This document shows positions 49,071-60,710 of a stretch of 64,000 bases of DNA, piece after piece (the first letter of the stretch is position 1; every line of letters begins with the position of its first letter). The DNA is from Edolisoma coerulescens (Eukaryota > Chordata > Aves > Passeriformes > Campephagidae), in contig VWZW01006868.1 of assembly GCA_013397115.1 (NCBI GenBank), forward strand, positions 1,406,784 through 1,470,783. Reading direction: 5' to 3'. The notes beneath the pieces are model-generated. The model searched no databases. It worked only from the letters and a program-made list of their open reading frames with translations, and was not told the origin of the DNA. The position numbers and the translations under genes are program-made.

Positions 49071-52000
49071 TGAGCAAAAAATAAGTAATTTTACTTCAGA
49101 ATGAGCAAGTGATGCATTGCAGCTTTCATGCACTCAGCTTCTTGTATGTGTAGTGACGACTAGAAAAACCATAATTCTGAAAAAACTAGAAGATGTATCT
49201 CTGCCGAAATTTGTAATAACAAGCAATAACAAAGTTTTGACTTCAGAACTAACTCAAATCAACATCAGAGACTGATGATTTTTATCAGTTGTTCAGAAGG
49301 GATAAGTCTAGATTTTTTTCCTGGCGAAAACAATAAGGGAAAACAAGCCAACTCTCACTGTTGCCTCACCATCGCTACAGCATTCTTTGAAGATGAATTG
49401 TGTCCTTCCTATTTTCTTCTCTAGTTATTTTTTCCCCTATGAATTTTCATTCTGTATCCCAGCTGCTAGCATTATTACCAGAAACTTCTAAATATCACTA
49501 AAGAAGCAAAGTTGCAGTTTCTATTTTTAGGTTACATGAGTAGGTTTTCAAGCACTTGTATTGACTTCTGGTACTAATTGCTAGCTCAGTGTAGGGTGTA
49601 ACGGGCCAAGAAGCACAAATAAAACCTAGATATAAAACAAGATATAAATGAACCCCACCTTCTTTATATTTCTAATAATTAGGAAACACGCTTTGATTTT
49701 GTGCTAATGTGAGATGTTCTCTTGAACACTCTTTTATGTTTAATTGCATGGATTGAATTTTCGTTCTCTATTTAAATTCTTTTCCTTAATTGCCACTGTC
49801 TTGCATTACAAAAATAGCACTGTAATGATTTCCACATGAATGTACAGAAAATTTAAACAGTTCATTGATTTTAAATGTCCTGTAGTTTCTTAAGTCCCAG
49901 CTGTAGATGCTGCCAAGTTTTTCCCAATATCTGAAGATTTCTTAAATTTTGGAAGTAACTAAATAATCTTAATTCATTCTAAATTTTTATAATCTGCTGC
50001 TTCATTGAATGCTAATGCAAAGTTACATCAAGTCTTTTTACTTTTTCTTTTCTGTTTTCATATAAAATTTTAATATATCTTTACAGATGTTTAATTCTTC
50101 TTTACCAAAATAGAAGTCATTAGGATTAAAGGTACACATTTGGCACCCTTCCATTACATCATAACAACATCAATGGGCTCTACCAAAACAGGATTTTATG
50201 GTATACATTGTAATAGCACATGATCCTGCTGCAAGCCATTGAAACAGCTTGTATTCCCCCTGTTTAGTATTGTAGAGATGCAAAAATAGGTAATTTCAGA
50301 AGAAATTTAGAAAATAAGTATTGGTGATGTGCAGGATGGGGTTAGTGAAGCATGAATACATTTTATGTGTATAGAATTTGGAGGCGATGGTCTTCTAGTC
50401 ATGACACCAGTATGAGATTACTTTTTCCCAGGGCGAAGCCATCAGGTTCTTTCTGATACTTTGATAGAAGAAAAAAACTCAAAAGGCTCTAAAGATTAAC
50501 CTCCTCTTTAAATTATATTCTCCTCCATAGTATTTTGCACGTATGGCTGATGGTTTGACACAATCCTGTACAAGGAGTAGAAAAATAACAGGAATCTGTA
50601 TATTGAGTGTAGGATGGGATGCGAGGGAAAACTTGAGTTTGGCCCTAAATCTAGCAATCTGAGATCGGAGTGCTGGCTAGTTGAATGGACCCTCACTTCC
50701 TCAAGTGTTTAAATCTGAGACCAAATGTCTTTCGAGGAGATAACTTCACCTACAGTGACAGCTATGAAGGAAGAAGAGAATTCCTGAGCCCTTGTTATGT
50801 TGGGTACTGAACACAGCTCTTGCACTAGACTTTTATTCCATGAAGCCCCCTGCATGTATTAAATATTTTTCCTCATCTTTCTGATTTAGATATATAGAGA
50901 AAAGCATTCTGAAAGAAGCTTGGGTGTAAACAGCAGCTGATGAAGTTGGATCTGTGAGGCTGCATGTTGGGGAAGGGGGATGATGATAAGCAGAAGGAAT
51001 AGGGAATCTAAACAGGAGTTGACACAGTGACTACAGGAAAAAAAAGGGGGCTACAGGGGTAATTGTGTAACTTTTTCTAAAATTTGTTGTTGTTTGGGCT
51101 TTTATTTTAAGGTAGTGTTATGTTTTATTCCTTTCTTCTTAATTTCAGTGGAAAAGAATTAAAGAAAAGTAGAGAAGGATATAAGTAACATTTAAAATCA
51201 TGTCTTTGATGGTTAACTGAGTGTAATTTGGAGAAGACCTTGTTGACAGACTTAAAAAATCTGTTTTATCTGATTTGTATTTCAAATATGAGGAAAAGGA
51301 GGTCTGCTTCTGGGGAAGACAGGGTAGGCAGCAGAAGGTTTATTTCTATGCTTCATTTGTGTAATTACATGCTTTTATTATATTATTTAACAGGCAAAAA
51401 ATGTACTTCCTTCCAAGAAGTATTATAATTTTCAAAATGTTTCTCATTCCAAATTTATAAACATTTTTTCTTTTCTCTGAAATATTTCAGTTTACAAGCA
51501 GGGTATTTTCTACCAGAGAATTTTCAAATATATATTTTCTATCTAATATTACTGCTTACGTTTTTAAGAGCCACTAACATTTGTTAGCATAAAGAACTGG
51601 TTTCAAGCTAAAAGGACAGAGATTTAAAACTTCTGTTCCCCCGAATATATATCACACTTAGATATCAAAGTAATTCATAGAAAATGTAAAATATTTTTAC
51701 ATGTATGGGCATATTATTTTACATACCTGCATACACTCTGAAAATATGTGCAATTACAGTATGTTAGTTGTCATACATTCTTCCTCTTGACTCTTACTAC
51801 ACCACACTAAACATTTGAACCAGAAATCAGATACTGAATATATACTGAACATATACTGGAAACTCTGAATGATATTTTTAATTATTTACTTTTACTTTTT
51901 CATCAACAGACATATGCTTCAGGATTCCTTTCCTTTTCTGTCCTTAATTAAAATGAGGGTTGTGGTTTTGGTTTGGTTTGAGTTTTTGTGTGTGAGTTTG

Positions 52001-52141
52001 CTGTTTGTTTGGGTTTGGGGAAGGGTGGGGATTTTTTGCACAGAGAATGTGCTTCTCTCAATAGAAAATCTATGATACATTAATTTTCTAGAAGTGCATT
52101 TCTATGTAGCAATTTCAATGCAAAATTCACTCCAGGAAACC
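49071..52141. other. AT-rich unique sequence, no gene seen
   Basis: No gene or transposon was recognised in this stretch. The T/G-rich tract 51961-52037 is listed separately. Confidence 0.5.
51961..52037. repeat. G/T-rich low-complexity tract
   Basis: GTTT, GGTTT and GTGT units end in GGGTTTGGGGAAGGGTGGGG. The tract has four G runs of three or more, so it is a quadruplex candidate on the plus strand. Confidence 0.75.
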
Positions 52142-52162
52142 TTTTATTTATTTATTTATTTA
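52142..52162. repeat. (TTTA)5 microsatellite
   Basis: Five uninterrupted TTTA/ATTT units form a minor simple repeat. Confidence 0.85.
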
Positions 52163-52649
52163 AGCCAGCAGATGCTGGTAAGAATTTTTCAACTAGTAAT
52201 TGCTATTTTTTTCAGGAAATTAAAATCAAACAGCAGTCGAAAAATGCTTCAAAGAATGAGATTTTTAAAAAACTTATTTCCTTTGCTAAATACTGCATGT
52301 GGTTCACAGGGCAGTAGATTAAGAGCAGCTATCTCTACTAGTGCTAAGCCGAGAGGCAATTTGTTTTTATTTCTCTCAAAAGAAAGGTTGTGTGTTCCTG
52401 AACATTTCACTTTGATCCACTAATTCTCACCTGTTATACTGTGATTACATGGATGAATTGCAAAGAGGCTGTATCAGTTAAATTGCCAAGATAGGGGCAC
52501 AGTGGTTTTTCCGAGAACAAATATTTCAATTTAAAATTCATCAGAAGCTCACTGTGTGCACAAATATTTCTCACAGTTTTAAAAGACTACAGATGGGCTA
52601 TTTGAAATACATCTAATTATGCAAAGTGCTGCCCCCTCCCCCCCCCCTT

Positions 52650-52662
52650 NNNNNNNNNNNNN
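52650..52662. other. Assembly gap (13 N) beside a C homopolymer
   Basis: Thirteen undetermined bases directly follow CCCCCTCCCCCCCCCCTT-like sequence (from 52632). The frame printed across the gap is not interpretable. Confidence 0.98.
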
Positions 52663-52897
52663 CCTTCAGACTATGTAAACTAACCACAAATGTCAGTTTT
52701 AAGTGGTGGCTAAGCCTTTTCTCCTGGAGCATAACCAGATTTCTTTGTGGTACATAACACTCCACCTCTCTGTAAGCTTTCCTGGGTCTAAGATTGCCTT
52801 CTTCTGTTGTAATTTCACTGGCACCATTTCTAGGCATTGATTTGTGTCTTAATTCCCCTTAATAGCAAAGGGCCCCTGTGTGCCAGCTGCAGTAGAC

Positions 52898-52999
52898 CTG
52901 CAAAGATCGCCACTGACATCTCCATGGTATCTTTGGCCAAATCCTGGAGTATCAAACATGTCTTGTAGCTTATTTCTGCAGATTTTTCCAGATCTAACA
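52898..52999 (-). CDS. Weak candidate exon, gene unknown
   Basis: On the minus strand, an acceptor-like CCACCTTCTCATTTCAAG is followed by a 102-bp open segment reading LDLEKSAEISYKTCLILQ, then DLAKDTMEMSVAIFA, with a donor-like TTTGCAG/GTCTAC. The length is a multiple of three and both ends are phase 1, so it is compatible with splicing to the candidate at 41128. The frame is only about 57 codons between stops, the donor is poor at its third to sixth positions, and I do not recognise the sequence. Chance is a serious alternative. Confidence 0.15.
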
Positions 53000-55120
53000 C
53001 TTGAAATGAGAAGGTGGATTTTTAGAGGATGTTGTAAAGCAACAACAACAAAAGTCACTCTGCAATTTGGGCAATAAAAACAGTATCTCACCTTTGGCAA
53101 AGAAGCAATTGTACAAGAAATCCTGCCTGAAATTTCTTTTCCCTAAAGAGCAATTTCGCCCTCCTGAAGCACCAAAAACTTTATTTCAGACACACTTCTC
53201 CCAGTGAAGATTTCCTTGATCTTTGTGGAGTGTCTCTCATTTCTAAGCCTCAGTATGAAATATCCTCCTTTCCTACACCTGTAGGGGAAGTTGTTTATTG
53301 TCTTGAGAAGAAAACAATTCACACAGTTTTATTTATAACACTGATGTTTCTTTTTCGTTGTTTTTCCCTTTGTGGTTAAAGTCTACTCATTCAGTTCCTG
53401 TCCTACATGCAAAATGTGCTGAAAACTGTTTATCTTACCTTCCACTCTTCTAATTATAAAAAAGTGTTCATATTTGATAAAAAACTGTGAATAAGTTAAT
53501 TCTTGATCATGCAGTCTCACCTCCCTGGTTCACAGCGGAATATTTTTTCTATGTAGATCCTAACTTTCTGCGTGTTTTCTAAAGTCTACATGTTTTTTGC
53601 CACTCTGAGTGGGTGGGGGGTCAAAACCCACCCGTAACTTTAAACTTTCTCCTTGGCAGGAAATCCAACTTGTGTCAAATTTTTAATAAAAGGAGATCTG
53701 TCAGTATGGGTACATATGTTTATGTTATAGATATACACCATTTATTCTGAAGAAAATTACTCAGATTTTCAATAGGAAGCAAAAACTATCTAAATCTTAG
53801 AGAGAATACAAAAAAATATATTTACTGCTGTATACATTCTCTGCAATTGTAAGTTAGCTATATATAGGTGAGATTGCCCTAACATATCCGTACAAAATAA
53901 AGGTTTTTGTCATTGATGCCTGGGGCAGTGTTGGCAATATAAATGCATGTACTATAGAATAGTAACAGAATCCAACACAGATGATGATGGTTTTAGGAAG
54001 CATAAAAGTATTTGCATATCTATTGCATGACTTTCTGCTGCAGTTAGAGTATTATTCTTTTTCCCTAGCGCAGCTGTTAGGTAGTTTGTGCCTCTGACCC
54101 ATGAGCTAAAGTCAGAATGAAGATATTTTTCTTCTTGTCTTGTTTCTATGAGGATTTCAGCATGTCCCCCAAATGATGATCCCCCTGTTTCAGCAGGAAT
54201 TCTTGCCATACCACTACAATTCCCTTTGGTTTATTACAGAGCCCTCCAGCAGGTTTGCAACCTCTACTCTTAACCTAGAGCTAAACTTATTTTTTTACAT
54301 ATGAAAAAAAAAGGAAAAGGATATAGGGAAAATGGAAAAAATAAAGCACTGCCTTAAAAGAGAAACAAGAAATGCTTGGCTAGGGTCTCTCCTGTTCCCT
54401 CTTGTGGTTGGCAGGTACGCACCCATCTTTGTGTCTGTGATATCAGTAGGCATCATGCTCTCTTCCTGCTACCTCAATAGGACATCTCACTTCATGTTAC
54501 ACCATCCCCTCCTATTGCCCCAGCAAGTAACAGTGATTTTTCAACTTCCCTCTGATGTCTAAAAACATTTGTATACATTAATAAGTGAAGACCATCCAGG
54601 TTAATAAAAGTTCTTTCTTGATGTTGTAACTAACACACACCATGGAGGAGTTTGAGTCTTTTCAAAGGAAATAAAAACTTGGTGTTTCCTTTTTACCCAT
54701 AAATTTTCTTCATAAAGATGTTATTACATGTGCACACAATTAGCACATAATCAAATTGATCTAATTTGAGGAAATGGGGCTAAGACCTACAAGAATCTCC
54801 TCAGGTTCCCTTTGTAAGCAGTGGAAAGACATAATGAATGACCATTTTAATCTAAAATAGGTATTTAAATTACTCCACATGTTTTGTGCTGTAAAAGCAC
54901 TGTGTCTCTCCATCGACTATAAAAGGATGGATAACACCGCTGAGGAGCCTGGTTCAAAACTGAGCATCTCTCTGTGGACATTCACAATTAGATTAGTTAC
55001 TCTCCATCTGTCATGTTTCAAAAAGAGAGAAAAGAGGAAGAAGATAGAGCTTCCCTTTTGGCCCTAATAAAAATAGTTTTTATATACTCAACTCACCACC
55101 CTTGAGAATACTTCCGTCGA
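53000..55120. other. AT-rich unique sequence, no gene seen
   Basis: A GC hairpin (GGGTGGG 53611-53617 with CCCACCC 53627-53633) is the only compact structure. No transposon or gene was recognised. Confidence 0.5.
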
Positions 55121-55560
55121 TCATAGAATCATGGAATACTTTGGGTTGGAAGGGATCTTTAAAGGTCACTGAGCACAAAACCCCACAATGACCATTGCTG
55201 CATCTTCAACTCGATCAGGTTGCTCAGAGCCCTGTCTAGCCTGACCTTGCATGGCACAGGGCCTCCACCATCTCTCTGGAAAACCTGTTCCAGTGTTTTA
55301 CCACCCTCATTGTAAAAAACTTCTTCCTTATATCTAATCTAAACCTGCCTTCTTTCAGTTTAAAGCCACTGTTGTTTGTCCTGTCACTAGTGCCATTGTC
55401 AGAAGTCCCTCTCCAGATCGCTTGTGGACCCTCTTTAGGTACAGGAAGATGCTATAAGGTCTCCTTGAAGACTTTTCTTCTGCAGAATGAACAACTCCCC
55501 AACTCTCTTGGCCTTTCCTCATAAAAAAGGTGCTCATCACTCTTATCATCTTTCTGCACA
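55121..55560 (-). mobile_element. CR1 LINE 3' fragment
   Basis: The plus-strand reading starts with TCATAGAATCATGGAATACT and TTTGGGTTGGAAGGGAT. It continues with GATCAGGTTGCTCAGAGCCC, CTGTTCCAGTGTTTTACCAC, AAACCTGCCTTCTTTCAGTT and CTATAAGGTCTCCTTGAAGA. The copy covers the 3' untranslated tail and the last part of ORF2 on the minus strand. Frames are broken by stops and small indels. Homology fades near 55560. Confidence 0.93.
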
Positions 55561-56514
55561 AGACGTGCAGCTATTGGCAAGGCTTTGGCCAGAGGAAAAG
55601 CAAGCCTGACTACTTCAGAAAGAATAGATGACAATCAATTGATGTCTGTTTTATTCTAGATATGAAGGTTCCCCTTAAAAATATGTTTCTATTTGAGGTT
55701 TGTTTTTTTTTTTTTGGTAAAAGCCTGGCATTATTGGTGCTTAACATTTGTTATTTTTTCTTAGTTGTCAAGGAATGAGCTCTGAACTCACACTTTCCAT
55801 TCATTCAGTCTCTGTTGTAAACTTTCAATGAATAATCTACAACTATATTTCATGAATGTATATAAGAAAATCTCTCAAGTTGATGGATGCTTGGGAATTT
55901 ATACTACAGTCAATAGAAAGGGGTCATTGCTGCATGATTTTTTAATTTAATATTGTACTTTCAAGAACTTCATTGTCTGCTTCTAAAGATGCTAACCACA
56001 ACTACCTACATCTGACGTCCTCTTTTTTTTTTTTGCCTATTCCCAACACTGACAGTGTTCATTATCAATAATCTTTTTTCACGCAGAACACCTAATCCGG
56101 AACAATGTTTTTACACTGCTTATCTGCCTGTCTTTGAATATTGCCCTTTAAAAGATTTTCTCTTCTTCTTGTAATTTCACCCCCAATATAAATTCCAATT
56201 TATTTCAATTAGAGGAACAATTTCACGAATGTATTGCACAACACATCGTGAAACATAGTGTTAATGGATGATGTATAAAACAAAATTTTTTTAAAAATTT
56301 TATGACCAAGTAAAACTTCAGTTCTCTGCTTTCCTGCATATATGTATGAGAGCTCCTGTTTAGACACAACCTTTTCAGCAGGAAAAGAAGATATTTGGAG
56401 ACAGAAATAAAAAATTCCACTACTCACAAAACATAAACCAACCTTAACAATAAAAAAATTTGACATTTTAGTTCAAAACTGTTTCTCCTTCTAGGAAAGC
56501 TAAATGCCTTCATA
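55561..56514. other. AT-rich unique sequence, no gene seen
   Basis: Poly(T) runs are present. Two overlapping minus-strand frames near 56209-56466 are compositional. Confidence 0.5.
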
Positions 56515-56573
56515 GGTTGGACTCAATGATCTCAGAGCTCTTTTCCAACCTAGTTGATTCTGTGACTCTGTAA
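56515..56573 (+). mobile_element. CR1 LINE, extreme 3' end, opposite strand
   Basis: GGTTGGACTCAATGATCTCA and CTCTTTTCCAACCTAGTTGA lead into the terminal octamer-like TTCTGTGACTCTGT. These are the last 60 bases of CR1 in plus orientation, the only copy in the window on this strand. Confidence 0.9.
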
Positions 56574-57534
56574 TTTCTATTCTTACACAATTTATATTTT
56601 CTTGTATTTTAATTTTTAATTTTTATTAATTTAGTTTCTGGTCTCCTGGTTTTTTGGTTATTGTTTTGATATGCTAATTCGGAGATGATTGTTTTTATTA
56701 AATAGCTCTTTTGTCCAATATAAAACCACAACATTATTCTAGATTCTCAAACAGACTTAACTGATATATTGTTCTAGACTTAAAATTGTGTAATTAAATC
56801 AAATATAGCTTGATGTTGCTTTTTTCTGTAGTAAGCCCCATGGAATTGCCCCAAAAGACTATCTGGAAGTATTGTAGGTCTGTGAAAAGGGGATAATTTT
56901 TGTCCAAAATAGCACTAATCATATAATTCCTGTTGGTTTCTGCTGCAGTTGTTTCTATCTTCTTTGACTGTTTAATCCAGTTGGATCAATACTCATAAAG
57001 AAAAGCTGATCCAGCTGTTTTGACTCTTGAATACACTGATGAGGTGACCTTGAAAACATAAAATCCCTAAATTAAGAGACTGTTTCCCTAAACTGTTTTA
57101 TACACATATACTAAAAGAGTAAATTAGAAGTAAGGGTTGCCAGAAATCTATGAAAACCATAGTATGATAGAAGGGCCAGCCCTGCCTCACATCTCCACAT
57201 AATGGCACCCTAAGGTGATCCATCAAGCCTTTCTTTCCGCACATTTTGCTCACAAAGTGACAGAGAAGGAATGTTACTTACTAAGAAGAAAAAGTAAGTG
57301 CTTCTTTTCTCTTGGTTTTCACAAGCCTATCACAGGTGTTACTTGCCTATTTCACCTATTTTTCAAGGATCCTCTCTTTACCTCGAGATAAAGAGAGCTG
57401 CCTACTTCTGCCAGCAATAGAGACACCAATACTGAAAACGTGTATGCTCATAATTCCCCTTGCAAGAGTCAAATGTTTGTAAAAATGAACAGTCTAGCAT
57501 TTCCATGTGGGTTTTGTCATTTCTTTTTCTTCAG
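56574..57534. other. AT-rich unique sequence, no gene seen
   Basis: No gene, RNA or transposon was recognised in this stretch. Confidence 0.5.
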
Positions 57535-57662
57535 GAAGCCTGGGGATGTTCACTTCTGGTCCAGGCTGCAAAGTGCACGGATCCCTTGCCCTCACAGCCG
57601 CTGCCTCCAGCTCACCGAGGAGCTCGTGTGAGGAGCACTGGCAGCCCAAGTGGCAGCCACAG
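57535..57662 (+). other. GC-rich exon-like segment, unproven
   Basis: A pyrimidine-rich acceptor-like TTTCTTTTTCTTCAG ends at 57534, and CCACAG/GTACCT at 57662/57663 could be a donor. The 128 bases between are much GC-richer than the surroundings, and two of three frames are open across it. The translations contain no known motif, so a non-coding RNA exon or plain GC-rich DNA is equally possible. Confidence 0.15.
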
Positions 57663-60578
57663 GTACCTGTGATGGAGGTGTCAGCTGGGGGCTGTTTGGT
57701 GCGCTCTGCACTAAAGACACAGCAAAAAACTCTCTGCTGCAGTGGAAACTGTGGATAAAAAGAGTTCTGCTCGAGAGGTATGAAAAAAGGAGCATCACAT
57801 TTTGCACAAGAGATCCGAGAATCTTCCTGTGTTATAACTTCAACTCCTTTGTCACATCCCTACTTCTGCAAAGTTTAGAACATCCAATGATTTTCACAAT
57901 ATCACACAAGTGAATTTGTATTTAATGTACCCAAATAGTGTGATATGACCTTTTTAAAGTGAAACTTTTCTTTGAGTAGGTCTTAGAAACCCAACTTCCT
58001 ACTGCCTAATAAGCTGGTAGAACTTCATTTTCTATTATAACATTGATTAAATTTTGAATATCTTTCAGCTACAAAAACATATGGTGTAAGTAAAACATGC
58101 ACAGATTGAAACATTTCTGAGGCAAAATTGGTTAACTCATTTTTTTTGAGCATCATCAACATTTAAATTTGGATTTAAATGATTAAATCTGATATCATTT
58201 TTCAGAATATAAAATTATTTTAGCTTCTTTTTAATAAGATCATTAGACATTTTTTCAACCTCAGTTTCCTTTACTGTAGAAATGGAATTATTTTATATAT
58301 TTTATTAATTTATTTTTAAAGCTATTGGATGGGGGAATTCTCCTATCAAGCTCAGATCTAAAAAGCCATCCTAGATGGATTCATGTGTCTTAGTTGTTCT
58401 CAAATATCTTAGGGACATGGGACATGTTCCTTCAGGAACTTATTCTGACCTCTGACCAAGTGCAAACACCTGTGACAAAAAGCTATTCCATGAATATCAA
58501 GGAAACTATAAATTATCTTCACCAAAGATTCTTAGAGGCAAAATAGTGAGATCTCTTTAGTAATGTGAATTAATATTATGATTTAATATTGATTAGATAA
58601 TGAAAGAGGGTTTATAGATATAGTTATTATTTATATATATTATTTATATATACCTCTGTGTCTGTGTTTGTGTCCCTATGCACTTCTACTTGTCCTGAAG
58701 TTTTGTCACACAACAAAAAATGCAAATAAATGTCTCAGTGATATATTAAGAGAAAAATTTTATTTGTCTCTGAAAATATATTTTTTTCTCACAACCATGT
58801 GCTGTTCCTTATCAAAGCCAGAGCTCTTTTCAAACAATATTAAATAGCAGCAATCCCAATGCCTGCTAGTGCAAGGTTAGAGAAGATTAGCTCAGTGATC
58901 AGTCCTTTAATCTTTACCTTGACTTCAAATTTTGCAGCTCAAAGACTTTTTTTTCCCTTTAGTATTGGAACTAAATGAGAATTTACTGTGTGGAAGATGT
59001 AATCACTTTACCCTGTGTCAGTGAAGTATTTAGACGATGATTTAGAGAACTAATTTAATCAATGTCTGACTGATGTGTCAAAATATTTATTCAAGTGAAT
59101 GCGTCTTGTTTAAAAGGTGGATGTTTACAGGCTTGTAAGAGTAGTACATTTAAAGGTTCATTTAAAATACATATTCTCTTATTAAAACCGAAGCTAAAGA
59201 ATCACCTCCCCATTTGTTTTTTCTACTTTTTACAGGAGCAATTAGGTTCTCACTAAAAGACTCAAGGAAACAAAATACTTCTTAACTGTTAAAATATAAC
59301 ACCTTATATATATACAGCAGATGTTCAAAGTTTGAATATTCCTTATTTTCCAAAATAAATTTCTTTATAGGGACACAAATCACATCTGGTCTAAAACTCA
59401 GTATTCAGAGACTTCTTCAGTGTTCCTGTATTCACTAATTCCCTCAACAAACATTTATTGACATAATTTTCCATTACTTAAGAAATATTTTATTTATTTA
59501 TTTCTTGTTATTGTTATTATTATAGTAGCTGTAATAAAGAGCTTGCCAGAGTTTTGATCCTTTGAGTGCTAAGTCTTTCATAACTGGTATGGTATAACAG
59601 AAGAAGTAATATCTGTGTTTTACGAACACAAGTTAAACAGCAGAATATGAATACCAGATTAAAACAGTTACAGTCTCATAAAAGGCAATTTCAACAATGC
59701 AAAGTGGTCTCCCATATAAACATTATTACCACTCTAAGGCAGTACTACTGCACAATTTCAATAAGCAAATATAGCAAACACGTAATAAGTAATTTGGAAA
59801 AAATAAAAAAGAAAATAGGCCAACAGATTATCAAATATATTCAGTTTTATGGGACAAAATAATTACACTGAGTGGTTATGACAATGTTCTGCACCAGTAG
59901 AGAAAACTGGAACATGTGTGTTGAGTAAGCAGTTGGCATCTTCAACCCCCTTATGCTCTGAACTTGCAAACACTTAGCCATTGAAAAGAAGGTCCATTTG
60001 GGTCTGTGTCACATCCTGATGGTGACATTCTCTGTCATCCCTGGTGTTCATGCCTCTCTTTGGTATTCCTCTACTTGCTTGGGAGTACATGCAGTTGGAG
60101 AGATGGGCCATTTATAGACTCTGGGGTTTTTTTTCCTTTTATTTGGTAGATTTTTTAAACAGAGATCCGGAGACTGGCTTCTTTTTGTCTACCAGTTGTT
60201 CTGCATCTGGCAGCAGAGATAGTAGACTGCTTCAGGCCCCAGTCTAGAGCAAATCACAGTTTCTTTGACAGTAAAAAGTGATCTTTGTACAGCAGCGTTT
60301 ACCAGGGATTGCTGGATTTGGAGCAGGATGAATAAGAATAGCAGTGGGGACATTTATTTTCCTCTTCAGAACTGATAAATTTTCGCTCTTTCATTCATTT
60401 TAGCTAACTGTTGAATAACTTCTGCTCGTATCAGCCGAAGCAGGTCTGACACAATCTGTCACTGATGATACCTAAAAATGATCAAACTTTAGGTAAAATT
60501 AGCTAATTAACTATTAATTCTTGAAAGGATTTTATAATGGGAAATTGCTCCAAGTAAGAGCTATAGCTAGTCCATAGG
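57663..60578. other. AT-rich unique sequence, no gene seen
   Basis: An AT-only TATA-like run lies at 58612-58652. No gene or transposon was recognised. Confidence 0.5.
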
Positions 60579-60710
60579 AAAAAAAAACAAACAACAAAAC
60601 AAAAAACCAAAACCAAACAAAACCCAAGCAACCAACCAACCAACCAAAACCTCCCCTCCCAAAAAAACCCAAAAAACCCCCACCAACCAAGCAAACAAAA
60701 AAACCCTCAA
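60579..60710. repeat. Long A/C-only tract with (CCAA)n core
   Basis: About 130 bases are built almost only from A and C: CAAA, CCAAA and four CCAA units, plus A7 and C5 runs. The overlapping minus-strand frames rich in G, W, F and V are translation artefacts of this tract. Confidence 0.9.
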
